From: Chryseobacterium elymi
GTDB taxonomy: Bacteria > Bacteroidota > Bacteroidia > Flavobacteriales > Weeksellaceae
DNA: 64,000 bases
Reading direction: 5' to 3'
Assembly (NCBI RefSeq): GCF_003385495.1
Contig: NZ_QNUH01000011.1
Coordinates: forward strand, 1-64,000
Every line of letters begins with the position of its first letter. Within the stretch, counting starts at the first letter, position 1. The translations under genes and the position numbers were made by a program. Below, one piece after another: positions 33,796-42,000 of the stretch. The notes beneath the pieces are model-generated. The model searched no databases, was not told the DNA's origin, and saw only the letters and a program-made list of their open reading frames with translations.

Positions 33796-33815
33796 TTATC
33801 ACTTATTGGTGATAA
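33796..33815 (+). promoter_or_regulatory. Inverted motif TTATCAC-TTATTG-GTGATAA upstream of the lipoprotein gene
   Basis: A perfect 7-bp dyad around TTATTG lies 40 bases before the lipoprotein -7 box. A similar CTTATTGGTGA sequence precedes other secreted-protein genes in the window (44706-44718, 53695-53705, and a looser one near 17550). Candidate regulator binding site. Confidence 0.4.
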
Positions 33816-33855
33816 ATGTCATGCTTTTATTTTTTATTATCCTGAAACAGTGATA

Positions 33856-33863
33856 TATTTTTG
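33856..33863 (+). promoter_or_regulatory. -7 box of the lipoprotein gene promoter
   Basis: TATTTTTG fits TAnnTTTG, 28 bases before the ATG at 33892. Confidence 0.55.
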
Positions 33864-33891
33864 CAGCTTAATAACCTAAATTTTTTAAAAT

Positions 33892-34563
33892 ATGAGAAAG
33901 CTTAAAGCTCTACTGGCTATGTCTGTCCTTTTATCTTCATTGTCATGTCAATCGGATCAATTGAATGAAGACTTAGCGACTAATGAAAATAAAGAAGTGA
34001 AAGTTGCCTATAAAATTGATAGTAAAACTACCACAATAACTTATAATAAAAGTGAGGTGGTAAAAGATGATCAGTTCTACAGCCTTAAGAATTATCTTGA
34101 AAGCACAACAACATATGACTATTTGCAGTTCGCTGGAAGTCAAGAAGTGCAACTGAGCACTAAACTAGCACAGAAACCTGCAGCCAAAGGTGTTATATCA
34201 AGGATCTGTAGCGGCTGGTATAAGTTGTATGATAAAGACGGAAACTTATTATTGGAAAGACATCTGTCAGAAGGTTCTGAATATATGGATGATATAGGTT
34301 TTATTAATAATGAAAATCTGGCACTTAAAAACACACACTTTATACAGGCTTCGAATTGTTTGCTGTATCTTTCGGGAGCAAAATATGAAGGTTTTCCGCG
34401 CAATAAATGGACTATTGATATCAACGTTAACCAACTAATTGATTCCCGTCAGAAAACAGGCATGTATTTCCTTGTTACCACACCGTTCCCTACCGGAAAC
34501 TTTGTGACGGCAGGAGCTCTATATAGTATAAAAGGGACTTATCATTGCTATGTTTCTGCATAA
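33892..34563 (+). CDS. Lipoprotein of unknown function
   Basis: A 223-residue lipoprotein: signal sequence with lipobox SSLSC (Cys19), then an acidic linker (SDQLNEDLATNENKE). The body (about 35-223) is strand-rich with Tyr/Thr and contains two Cys residues near 105 and 154. I do not recognise the family. The gene is monocistronic, with its own promoter and terminator and an unusual inverted motif upstream. Confidence 0.8.
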   Translation: MRKLKALLAMSVLLSSLSCQSDQLNEDLATNENKEVKVAYKIDSKTTTITYNKSEVVKDDQFYSLKNYLESTTTYDYLQFAGSQEVQLSTKLAQKPAAKGVISRICSGWYKLYDKDGNLLLERHLSEGSEYMDDIGFINNENLALKNTHFIQASNCLLYLSGAKYEGFPRNKWTIDINVNQLIDSRQKTGMYFLVTTPFPTGNFVTAGALYSIKGTYHCYVSA

Positions 34564-34583
34564 CAAGAACGTATAAATAATAG

Positions 34584-34618
34584 AAAATGCTGCTTTGAAC
34601 CCATTAAAGCAGCATTTT
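34584..34618 (+). terminator. Terminator of the lipoprotein gene
   Basis: AAAATGCTGCTTT / AAAGCAGCATTTT is a 13-bp perfect stem with a 9-base loop, 21 bases after the stop codon. Confidence 0.9.
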
Positions 34619-34876
34619 AATTTAATTTTAACAAGTAATGGCTTAAACATTAACATTTTAAGTCGTTTCAACCATAAGTGTTATTGATTTTCATCTAACT
34701 GATAAATTTAAAAGTTAATCATATCATACTCTAGCTAAGAAATTATAATTTTTTTATTCATAATATTGTGAAAAAATCAACATAGTATTGTTATTAAGTT
34801 TTATTCCTATAAAAAGCTAATATTGATCAATGATATTAATCACGTTAACAAATTTTAATATTAGCGGGAGCCACTG

Positions 34877-34884
34877 TAAATTTG
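34877..34884 (+). promoter_or_regulatory. -7 box of the third barrel gene promoter
   Basis: TAAATTTG fits TAnnTTTG, 28 bases before the ATG. The preceding 250 bases (34620-34870) are very AT-rich and hold no gene that I can see. Confidence 0.5.
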
Positions 34885-34912
34885 CCTTCAGAAAGTATTA
34901 AAATTTTTTAAA

Positions 34913-35569
34913 ATGAAAAAATTATTATTAGCGAGTGCTGTTGCACTTTTCGGTTTATCTAATGCACAGATTGCAAAAGGAACTGCATATTTATCAGGTT
35001 CTGTTGGTTATTCTCAAGTAGAAAGCGATAATGGTAACTACAAAAAAGAAAACTTCAACGTATTACCTACAGTTGGATATTTCGTAGGAACAAACTTAGC
35101 AGTTGGAGTTGGAGTTGGATACCAAACTGAAAAAACTACTGTAACATCTACTACTACTTTGCCAGGTGCAACAGTTGTAAGCGAGGATATCACTAAGAAA
35201 CCAGCTTTTGTTGTTGCTCCTTTCGTAAGAAAATACTGGACTTTATCTGACAAATTATTTATTTTCGGACAATTGGCAGTGCCAATGCAGTTTGGAAAAA
35301 CTGAAACAGAAAACAATTCAGTAGTTACTACAGGAAGCTCTACATCTACAACTTCACTTTCAACTGAAGCTAAATATACTCAAGTTGGTGTTACTGTGAA
35401 ACCAGGTTTAGATTATTTCTTAAACAAGAACTGGTCTATTGAAGCTACAATCGGAGAGTTTGGTTACAGCAACTATAAGCCAAAAAATGGTGATGCTACT
35501 AACAATTATAACTTCGGGTTAAATTTATCTTCTGTAACTTTCGGAGTTAAATATGTATTTGCTAAGTAA
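34913..35569 (+). CDS. Outer-membrane beta-barrel protein
   Basis: A 218-residue exported protein with a signal peptide (residues 1-18, SNAQ) and a strand pattern of a small barrel: AYLSGSVGYSQVE, VLPTVGYFVGTNLAVGVGVGYQTE, FVVAPFVRKYW, LFIFGQLAVPMQFG and a C-terminal strand LSSVTFGVKYVFAK. Central loops are Thr/Ser-rich. Function unknown. Codon use is unusually rich in GTT/ACT codons typical of highly expressed flavobacterial outer-membrane proteins. Confidence 0.86.
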   Translation: MKKLLLASAVALFGLSNAQIAKGTAYLSGSVGYSQVESDNGNYKKENFNVLPTVGYFVGTNLAVGVGVGYQTEKTTVTSTTTLPGATVVSEDITKKPAFVVAPFVRKYWTLSDKLFIFGQLAVPMQFGKTETENNSVVTTGSSTSTTSLSTEAKYTQVGVTVKPGLDYFLNKNWSIEATIGEFGYSNYKPKNGDATNNYNFGLNLSSVTFGVKYVFAK

Positions 35570-35593
35570 TTAACAAAGCATTTGTAAACATAG

Positions 35594-35617
35594 AAGCCCT
35601 AATTTATTTTAGGGCTT
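35594..35617 (+). terminator. Terminator of the third barrel gene
   Basis: AAGCCCTAA / TTAGGGCTT with a 6-base loop, followed by TTTTATTTTT, 24 bases after the stop. Confidence 0.85.
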
Positions 35618-35649
35618 TTTTATTTTTAGAGCTTTTGAATAAAATAATC

Positions 35650-35916
35650 TTGAAAAAATTTATTGGTTCAACTCTTGCTTTTTTTTGCAGGGATGAATTC
35701 ACAGACAAGATTTGGTGTGAAAGCTGGTTGTGCTTTATCAAAATTGAATTCTAATGAGAATGATGTTGGGTTTGGTGGAATTACAATGTGTACAAAGAAT
35801 TATTTGTAGATGCCTGTTACAGTTTCGGACTGATCAATATGATCAAGGATCCCGTAAATGACGAAAAAATGAAAATGAATTTCTTCCAGTTAGGATTGGG
35901 ATACAAATTCAAATAA
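35650..35916 (+). pseudogene. Decayed outer-membrane barrel gene
   Basis: Pieces of a barrel gene like the one at 32433-33098 survive. A start-like TTG with KKFIGSTLAFF opens a signal peptide, then the frame shifts, and NSQTRFGVKAGCALSKL matches the first strand of the intact gene (TRFGAKAGYSLSTLK). The middle of the gene is missing. The end, ELFVDACYSFGLINMI and FFQLGLGYKFK, matches the last strands (FFDARYNMGVSNL, FFQVGVGFKFG). The size is about 90 codons compared with 221, so a large internal deletion plus frameshifts have destroyed it. Confidence 0.8.
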
Positions 35917-35920
35917 AAAC

Positions 35921-35949
35921 AAAAACTCTCAGAATTTCTGAGAGTTTTT
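35921..35949. terminator. Terminator shared by the pseudogene and ffh
   Basis: AAAAACTCTCAG / CTGAGAGTTTTT, 12 bp with a 5-base loop, with T runs on both strands. It lies between the end of the barrel pseudogene and the end of the convergent ffh gene. Confidence 0.85.
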
Positions 35950-35974
35950 TTATGTCTTATTGTTTTAAGCTGGG

Positions 35975-37336
35975 TTATTTCCCCATCATTCCGCCCATTC
36001 CCGGCATATTCGGCATTTTGCTCATCATCTGCATCATCTGTTTCCCCTGAGGTCCCTGCATCATCTTCATCATTTTACCCATCTGCTCGAACTGCTTCAT
36101 CAGTTGGTTCACATCTTCAATTTTTCTTCCCGCGCCTTTTGCGATTCTCTGTTTTCTCTGTGTATTGATGATAGATGGTCTTCTTCTTTCGTCAGGTGTC
36201 ATAGAGTAAATGATCGCTTCAATATGTTTGAAAGCATCATCACTGATCTCCACATCTTTGATCGCTTTTCCAACCCCTGGAATCATTCCCATAAGATCTT
36301 TCATGTTACCCATCTTCTTGATCTGGTTGATCTGCTTAAGGAAATCGTCAAATCCGAATTCATTTTTAGCGATCTTTTTATGAAGTTTTTTAGCTTCTTC
36401 CTCGTCAAACTGCTCCTGAGCTCTTTCCACTAAGGAAACAACGTCTCCCATTCCCAAGATCCTGTCTGCCATCCTTTCCGGATAGAAAAGGTCTAAAGCT
36501 TCCATTTTCTCACCGGTAGAGATGAATTTGATTGGTTTTTCAACTACAGAACGGATCGTCAAAGCAGCACCACCTCTCGTATCACCGTCTAATTTGGTAA
36601 GAACAACACCGTCAAAGTTCAGCGCATCGTTGAATGCCTTAGCTGTATTTACAGCATCCTGACCGGTCATGGAATCTACTACGAATAACGTTTCCTGAGG
36701 TTTGATGAAATAATGTACAGATTTGATCTCGTTCATCATCTGCTCATCAATCGCAAGACGTCCCGCGGTATCGACGATCACTACATCATGACCGTTTGCT
36801 TTTGCAAAATTAATTGCATTTTCAGCAATGGTAGATGGATTGGTAGAACCTTCTTCTGTAAATACAGGAACCCCGATCTGACCACCCAATACTTTAAGCT
36901 GGTCAATTGCCGCAGGACGGTAAACGTCACAGGCAACCAATAAAGGTTTTTTAGTTCTTTTTGTTTTTAAGTAATTAGCCAGTTTTCCGGAGAAAGTAGT
37001 CTTACCCGAACCCTGAAGACCTGCAATAAGGATTACGGTTGGTTTTCCTGAAAGATTGATTCCTTCCTGAGAACCTCCCATCAGATCCACTAATTCGTCA
37101 TGAACGATCTTCGTCATCAGCTGTCCCGGTGTAAGGGAAGTAAGAACGTTCTGTCCTAAAGCTTTATCCTGAACTCTTTTGGTAAGATCTTTTGCAACTT
37201 TATAGTTAACATCGGCATCTACCAGCGCTCTACGGATTTCCTTTACGGTTTCCGCCACGTTGATTTCTGTGATTTTCCCGCGTCCGGAAATATTATGTAG
37301 AGCCTTGTCTAATTTATCCTGTAAACTATTAAACAT
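35975..37336 (-). CDS. ffh: Signal recognition particle protein Ffh
   Basis: The 453-residue SRP54 GTPase binds signal sequences of nascent membrane proteins and 4.5S RNA and docks with FtsY. N-domain (1-90), G-domain with AGLQGSGKTT (about 105-114), DVYRPAAIDQL, DTAGRL and TKLDGDTRGG, and the M-domain from about residue 300, ending in a Met/Gly tail (MMQMMSKMPNMPGMGGMMGK) that forms the signal groove. Full length. It is convergent with the barrel pseudogene; its start faces a small membrane-protein gene. Confidence 0.97.
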   Translation of the reverse strand: MFNSLQDKLDKALHNISGRGKITEINVAETVKEIRRALVDADVNYKVAKDLTKRVQDKALGQNVLTSLTPGQLMTKIVHDELVDLMGGSQEGINLSGKPTVILIAGLQGSGKTTFSGKLANYLKTKRTKKPLLVACDVYRPAAIDQLKVLGGQIGVPVFTEEGSTNPSTIAENAINFAKANGHDVVIVDTAGRLAIDEQMMNEIKSVHYFIKPQETLFVVDSMTGQDAVNTAKAFNDALNFDGVVLTKLDGDTRGGAALTIRSVVEKPIKFISTGEKMEALDLFYPERMADRILGMGDVVSLVERAQEQFDEEEAKKLHKKIAKNEFGFDDFLKQINQIKKMGNMKDLMGMIPGVGKAIKDVEISDDAFKHIEAIIYSMTPDERRRPSIINTQRKQRIAKGAGRKIEDVNQLMKQFEQMGKMMKMMQGPQGKQMMQMMSKMPNMPGMGGMMGK

Positions 37337-37359
37337 ATGTATTGTAAATTATAGGTTTG

Positions 37360-37367
37360 CAAAAATA
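37360..37367 (-). promoter_or_regulatory. -7 box of the ffh promoter
   Basis: On the minus strand TATTTTTG fits TAnnTTTG and lies 23 bases before the ffh ATG. Confidence 0.5.
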
Positions 37368-37432
37368 AGGAATTTTTGACAATATATATTATATAAGGTA
37401 TTGAGATTTGTTTTGTTTCTAAATTATAATTC

Positions 37433-37440
37433 TATTTTTG
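37433..37440 (+). promoter_or_regulatory. -7 box directly before a small membrane-protein gene
   Basis: TATTTTTG fits TAnnTTTG and is four bases from the ATG at 37445. TTG triplets at 37408-37410 and 37413-37415 offer a -33 element at 22 or 17 bases. Confidence 0.55.
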
Positions 37441-37444
37441 TAAA

Positions 37445-37714
37445 ATGAATTTTTGGGATAGTTTTATTATTATGTTTTTAGTAGCATTTTTAAATGTTGT
37501 TTTATATATAATATTTAAAAGATATTTGTACGGTAAGCCTGATGCAGGAATGAAGTTTCTTACAATGAATATTGGTAAAGATGTTTTTTGGCTTATTACT
37601 TCTTTAATAATAATTGATAAAACAAGAGAAAATTTTCTCTTTATGATCATTTGCTTTGTTATTGGTTCATTCCTTATATATTTATCCATAATAAAACTCA
37701 TTAACAAGTCTTGA
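37445..37714 (+). CDS. Small membrane protein of unknown function
   Basis: An 89-residue protein with three hydrophobic stretches (about 4-25, 45-60 and 62-85) separated by short polar loops (RYLYGKPDAG, DKTREN). No family recognised. A promoter box sits four bases upstream of its ATG and a hairpin terminator overlaps its stop codon, both on the plus strand, so I choose this frame over the overlapping minus-strand frame of similar length (37432-37707). Confidence 0.6.
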   Translation: MNFWDSFIIMFLVAFLNVVLYIIFKRYLYGKPDAGMKFLTMNIGKDVFWLITSLIIIDKTRENFLFMIICFVIGSFLIYLSIIKLINKS

Positions 37715-37736
37715 TTTTTTTGATGATAAAAATCAA
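37711..37736 (+). terminator. Terminator overlapping the stop of the small membrane-protein gene
   Basis: TTGATTTTT / AAAAATCAA, 9 bp, 8-base loop, followed by TTTTTAAT. The TGA stop lies inside the left arm. Confidence 0.7.
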
Positions 37737-37745
37737 TTTTTAATA

Positions 37746-37776
37746 TTGGTAAAGTTTAATAAAATCGATATATTTG
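37746..37776 (+). promoter_or_regulatory. Promoter of the ATP synthase operon
   Basis: TTG (37746-37748) and TATATTTG (37769-37776) are spaced by 20 bases, a textbook Bacteroidetes promoter. The atpB ATG follows at 37797. Confidence 0.7.
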
Positions 37777-37796
37777 CACACGATTAAAAAAGAGAT

Positions 37797-38924
37797 ATGA
37801 ACAGAAAAATTTCTTCATTATTTTTCGCATTTTTATTTGTGTTTATTAGTGGTTTTGCTACTGCACAACATGAAACTGATGGTGAAAAGTCAGCTGAAAA
37901 AGTAGAACACAAAGAAGCGGAAGATGGCTTCAATGCAACCAAAATGATCATGGAGCACATTGGTGATTCAAATGAATGGCATTTATGGACTACAAAAGAT
38001 GATAGTGGTGAAGAACATCATGTTTCCATCCCTTTGCCTGTTATTATTAAGGATAATGAAGGATGGCACACTTTTCTTTCTAGTAGCATAGCTCACGGAC
38101 ATGAACATGATGGGTATACTTTAGAGCATGGACAGGTAGTTTCTACTAAAGGAATAGAAAAAGCAACGTTATTTTCAATTATCAGTGGAAAACAAAAATC
38201 AAGTGAAGTATTTTTTGATCTTTCAATTACTAAAAATGCAGCTTCAATGTTATTGTCGGTAATTTTTATGGCAATTATATTCATAGGAATGGCAAGGAAC
38301 TATAAGAAGTCTCAATTACCAAGAGGAGCTGGGAAATTATTAGAGCCAGTAATTGTGTTTATAAGAGATGAAGTGGCTATTCCAAACATCGGATCTGTTA
38401 AATATAAAAGATATATGCCTTATTTATTAACTGCATTCTTCTTTATTTGGTTTAACAACTTATTTGGATTAATTCCTTTCTTTCCTTTTGGAGCAAACCT
38501 TACAGGTAATATTGCAATCACCGCGGTTTTAGCCATCATTACATTATTAATTACATTATTCAGTGCAAATAAAGATTATTGGAAACACATCTTTATGCCA
38601 CCAGTTCCTATCTTATTGTATCCTATCATGGTTCCAATCGAGATTATTGGAATCTTTACAAAGCCTTTTGCTTTGATGATGCGACTTTTTGCTAACGTTA
38701 CAGCGGGACACATTATGATTTTGGCGATTATTTCATTGATCTTCATTTTCAAATCTCCGTTTTTAGGATTTGCATCTGTACCATTAGCATTATTTGTTTC
38801 CGTATTGGAATTATTAGTAGCAGCATTGCAAGCATATATCTTCACTGTATTATCAGCTCTATTTATTGGTATTGCAGTTGCAGAACACGATCATGAGCAT
38901 GGTCACGAAGAACATGCACACTAA
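37797..38924 (+). CDS. atpB: ATP synthase Fo subunit a
   Basis: Membrane subunit a forms the two proton half-channels against the c-ring. The 375-residue protein is about 100 residues longer than the enterobacterial subunit, because it has a signal peptide (1-23, ATAQ) and a His/Glu-rich extracytoplasmic segment (24-145), a known trait of Bacteroidetes. Five or more helices follow; the essential Arg lies in FALMMRLFANVTAGH. The C-terminus is again His-rich (EHDHEHGHEEHAH). First gene of atpBEFHAG. Confidence 0.95.
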   Translation: MNRKISSLFFAFLFVFISGFATAQHETDGEKSAEKVEHKEAEDGFNATKMIMEHIGDSNEWHLWTTKDDSGEEHHVSIPLPVIIKDNEGWHTFLSSSIAHGHEHDGYTLEHGQVVSTKGIEKATLFSIISGKQKSSEVFFDLSITKNAASMLLSVIFMAIIFIGMARNYKKSQLPRGAGKLLEPVIVFIRDEVAIPNIGSVKYKRYMPYLLTAFFFIWFNNLFGLIPFFPFGANLTGNIAITAVLAIITLLITLFSANKDYWKHIFMPPVPILLYPIMVPIEIIGIFTKPFALMMRLFANVTAGHIMILAIISLIFIFKSPFLGFASVPLALFVSVLELLVAALQAYIFTVLSALFIGIAVAEHDHEHGHEEHAH

Positions 38925-38974
38925 TTAAAAAGAAAAATATTAAAATAATTTTTAACTAATATAATTTATTTATT

Positions 38975-39193
38975 ATGGACATGTCAACTGGAGCAGGTTT
39001 AGTTTACGTAGGTATCGGTTTAGCAGTACTAGGTGTAGGTCTAGGTATCGGTAAAATCGGAGGTCACGCAATGGATGCTATCGCTAGACAGCCAGAGCAG
39101 GCTGGTAAGATTCAAGGAGCAATGCTTATTGCTGCTGGTCTTATTGAAGGTGCTGGTCTTATTGCGATTATCTTTGGTGCTTTCATCAAGTAA
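38975..39193 (+). CDS. atpE: ATP synthase Fo subunit c
   Basis: A 72-residue hairpin protein of the rotating ring. The conserved polar loop ARQPE (residues 37-41) and the proton-binding Glu58 in LIEGAG are present; a Ser or Thr right after the Glu, expected for sodium-coupled rings, is missing, so it should be proton-coupled. It lies 50 bases after atpB. A perfect hairpin follows and may raise c-subunit expression relative to downstream genes. Confidence 0.97.
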   Translation: MDMSTGAGLVYVGIGLAVLGVGLGIGKIGGHAMDAIARQPEQAGKIQGAMLIAAGLIEGAGLIAIIFGAFIK

Positions 39194-39210
39194 TCTATCC
39201 TCAAAAAAAC

Positions 39211-39247
39211 ATTCTTAGCAGTGAAGCGGTTGGCTGCTGCTAAGAAT
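39211..39247 (+). promoter_or_regulatory. Perfect hairpin between atpE and atpF
   Basis: ATTCTTAGCAG (39211-39221) and CTGCTAAGAAT (39237-39247) pair perfectly over 11 bp, with a 15-base loop, 17 bases after the atpE stop and followed by TTTT. It could protect or terminate the upstream message in part. Confidence 0.6.
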
Positions 39248-39294
39248 TTTAAAAAACAATCCATAAAATAACACTTAAAAAAGAATTTACAGAT

Positions 39295-39789
39295 ATGGGA
39301 ATTATTGAACCTGGAATTGGACTTTTGTTTTGGATGACCCTTACTTTTGTTATCCTATTGTTTCTTCTTGCTAAATACGCTTGGAAACCAATTGTTAATG
39401 CAGTAAATGACAGAGAAACTTCTATCGTTGATGCATTAAACCAAGCTAAATTGGCTAAAAAAGAAATGGAAGAACTTAAAGCTGATAACGAAAGAATTAT
39501 TCGTGAAGCTAAAGTCGAAAGAGATGCTATCCTTAAAGAAGCCAGAGAAATTAAAGATAGAATCGTAGGGGAGGCTAAAGATGCTGCTAAAAATGAAGGA
39601 GATAAAATGATTGAAGCGGCTAAGCAGACCATTCAGGCTGAGAAAAATGCTGCTATGGCAGACATCAAAACTCAAATCGGTGCTTTATCTGTAAACATCG
39701 CTGAATCTATCCTTAAGCAGAAGTTGGATACCAACGAAGCTCAAAACGAATTAGTTCAAAATTATTTAAACAAATCTAACCTTAACTAA
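39295..39789 (+). CDS. atpF: ATP synthase Fo subunit b
   Basis: A 164-residue peripheral-stalk subunit: one N-terminal membrane helix (about 5-26) and a long charged coiled coil (about 30-150, Lys/Glu/Ala-rich). It begins 101 bases after atpE and ends 2 bases before atpH. Length and charge pattern are normal. Confidence 0.95.
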   Translation: MGIIEPGIGLLFWMTLTFVILLFLLAKYAWKPIVNAVNDRETSIVDALNQAKLAKKEMEELKADNERIIREAKVERDAILKEAREIKDRIVGEAKDAAKNEGDKMIEAAKQTIQAEKNAAMADIKTQIGALSVNIAESILKQKLDTNEAQNELVQNYLNKSNLN

Positions 39790-39791
39790 GA

Positions 39792-40331
39792 ATGCTTACA
39801 TCTAAAGTAGCTAAAAGATACGCACAGGGACTGCTTGATTTCACGAATGAAACAGGTCAGACAGCTGCTGTATTTTCTGAAATGAAAGATGTAAAGAAGA
39901 TCATGTCTCAATCTGCAGATTTGAATAAATTCTTCCTTACACCTTACATTGATGCAAAAAAGAAAATAGAGGTAGCAGACCAGATCTTTAAAGATTTTTC
40001 AGTTTCTTCACAGAACCTGATCAGATTAGTGATCAAGCACGGACGTGAGAACCAGCTGAAAAATATCGCACAGGAGTTCATCAACAAAGTAGAGGATGTC
40101 AGCGGAGTACAGAGAATAACTCTTACTACAGCCACTCAGCTTTCTAAAGAGAACCTTGATCAGATCCTAAGATCTACCAGTCTTGTAAAAGAAGGGTCAA
40201 ACTTTGATCTCAATTTAAATGTTAAGCCCGATATCTTAGGAGGCTATATTTTAAGAGTAGGTGATCAGCAGATAGACGCGTCTGTAAAGACAAAACTTAA
40301 TCAGGTTAAAAAAGATTTTCAATTAAATTAA
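39792..40331 (+). CDS. atpH: ATP synthase F1 subunit delta
   Basis: A 179-residue OSCP-type subunit connecting F1 to the stalk. The N-terminal helical bundle begins SKVAKRYAQGLLDF; the C-terminal motif GGYILRVGDQQIDASVKTKLNQV is the family signature. It begins 2 bases after atpF, and atpA follows after 18 bases. Confidence 0.95.
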   Translation: MLTSKVAKRYAQGLLDFTNETGQTAAVFSEMKDVKKIMSQSADLNKFFLTPYIDAKKKIEVADQIFKDFSVSSQNLIRLVIKHGRENQLKNIAQEFINKVEDVSGVQRITLTTATQLSKENLDQILRSTSLVKEGSNFDLNLNVKPDILGGYILRVGDQQIDASVKTKLNQVKKDFQLN

Positions 40332-40349
40332 AGAAAAAACAACCATACA

Positions 40350-41927
40350 ATGGCAGAAATAAATCCGGCAGAAGTATCTGCGATCTTAAAACAGCAATTG
40401 GCCAACTTCGACACTCAATCCAACGTTGAGGAAGTAGGTACAGTTTTAACCATCGGTGATGGTATTGCTCGTGTATACGGGTTAGAAAACGTACAATACG
40501 GAGAGTTGGTGAAATTTTCTAGTGATGTAGAAGGTATTGTACTTAACCTTGAAGAAGACAACGTAGGTGTTGCTCTGCTTGGGGAAAGTAAATTAGTAAG
40601 AGAAGGAGATACAGTAAGAAGAACAAACAGAATCTCTTCTATTAAAGTAGGAGAAGGCATGTTAGGAAGAGTAGTAGATACTCTTGGTAACCCGATCGAT
40701 GGTAAAGGTCCTATTACTGGGGATTTATACGAAATGCCATTGGAAAGAAAAGCGCCTGGAGTTATCTTCAGGCAGCCGGTAACTGAGCCTTTACAGACAG
40801 GTATCGTTGCGATTGACTCTATGATCCCTGTAGGAAGAGGTCAGAGAGAGCTTATCATTGGTGACAGACAGACTGGTAAAACTACTGTTGCGATCGATAC
40901 GATCATCAATCAGAAAGAATTCTATGATGCAGGTAAGCCTGTATACTGTATATATGTTGCTATCGGTCAGAAAGCTTCTACTGTAGCACAAATCGTTAAA
41001 ACTCTTTCTGACAAAGGAGCTTTAGCATATACTGTAATCGTTGCGGCTAACGCTTCCGATCCGGTTCCAATGCAGGTATATTCTGCTATGGCTGGAGCAT
41101 CTATCGGTGAGTTCTTCAGAGATACTGGTAGACCGGCATTGATCGTTTATGATGATTTATCTAAACAAGCGGTTGCTTACCGTGAGCTTTCTCTACTATT
41201 GAGAAGACCACCGGGCCGTGAAGCTTATCCTGGAGACGTTTTCTATCTTCACTCAAGACTATTGGAAAGAGCAGCAAAAGTTATTGCTGATGACCAAATC
41301 GCTAGTCAGATGAACGATTTGCCTGAGTCTTTAAGACCAATCGTAAAAGGAGGTGGTTCATTAACTGCACTTCCAATTATCGAAACTCAGGCTGGTGACG
41401 TTTCTGCATATATTCCAACGAACGTAATCTCTATTACAGACGGGCAGATCTTCCTGGAGTCTGATCTATTCAACTCAGGAGTTCGTCCTGCAATCAACGT
41501 AGGGATCTCTGTATCGAGAGTAGGAGGTAATGCTCAGATCAAATCAATGAAAAAAGTATCTGGTACTCTTAAATTAGACCAGGCTCAATATAAAGAACTC
41601 GAAGCGTTCGCTAAGTTCGGTTCTGACCTTGATGCTTCTACTTTAGCGGTAATCTCTAAAGGAGAAAGAAACGTTGAGATCCTTAAGCAGCCGGTAAACT
41701 CTCCACTTCCTGTAGACAGCCAGGTGGCTATGATCTATGCTGGTACTGAGAACTTATTAAGAAACGTTCCTATTAGAAAAGTAAAAGAATTCCAGATTGA
41801 ATATATCGAATTCCTAAGATCTAAGCACCCTGACACAATGGCGGCTATTAAAGCAGGTAAAATCGACAACGATATTACCAACGTTCTTAAGCAGGCAGCT
41901 AATGATTTAGCTTCTAAATATAACTAA
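40350..41927 (+). CDS. atpA: ATP synthase F1 subunit alpha
   Basis: The 525-residue non-catalytic nucleotide-binding subunit with the P-loop GDRQTGKT (171-178), the family phrase [21 protein letters not shown], and the N-terminal beta barrel. Full length. It is followed, after a 12-bp perfect inverted repeat, by atpG. Confidence 0.98.
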   Translation: MAEINPAEVSAILKQQLANFDTQSNVEEVGTVLTIGDGIARVYGLENVQYGELVKFSSDVEGIVLNLEEDNVGVALLGESKLVREGDTVRRTNRISSIKVGEGMLGRVVDTLGNPIDGKGPITGDLYEMPLERKAPGVIFRQPVTEPLQTGIVAIDSMIPVGRGQRELIIGDRQTGKTTVAIDTIINQKEFYDAGKPVYCIYVAIGQKASTVAQIVKTLSDKGALAYTVIVAANASDPVPMQVYSAMAGASIGEFFRDTGRPALIVYDDLSKQAVAYRELSLLLRRPPGREAYPGDVFYLHSRLLERAAKVIADDQIASQMNDLPESLRPIVKGGGSLTALPIIETQAGDVSAYIPTNVISITDGQIFLESDLFNSGVRPAINVGISVSRVGGNAQIKSMKKVSGTLKLDQAQYKELEAFAKFGSDLDASTLAVISKGERNVEILKQPVNSPLPVDSQVAMIYAGTENLLRNVPIRKVKEFQIEYIEFLRSKHPDTMAAIKAGKIDNDITNVLKQAANDLASKYN

Positions 41928-41937
41928 AATCTTCATT

Positions 41938-41971
41938 GTTTAAGGTTTAGAATCTGTTTTAAACCTTAAAC
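41938..41971. repeat. Perfect inverted repeat between atpA and atpG
   Basis: GTTTAAGGTTTA (41938-41949) and TAAACCTTAAAC (41960-41971) pair over 12 bp with a 10-base loop. It is AT-rich with no T run after it, so it is not a clear terminator. Similar TTTAAAC words occur in other spacers of the window. Confidence 0.75.
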
Positions 41972-42000
41972 TTTAGACCATAAACTTTGAACCCAAATTA

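Noticed and set aside
34620-34870. Small RNA in the gap before the third barrel gene
   Set aside because: Only AT-rich sequence is present; no internal promoter plus terminator pair could be found.
37432-37707. Minus-strand frame of 91 codons opposite the small membrane-protein gene
   Set aside because: The plus-strand frame has a consensus promoter box, a suitable start and a terminator at its stop; the minus frame has none of these.
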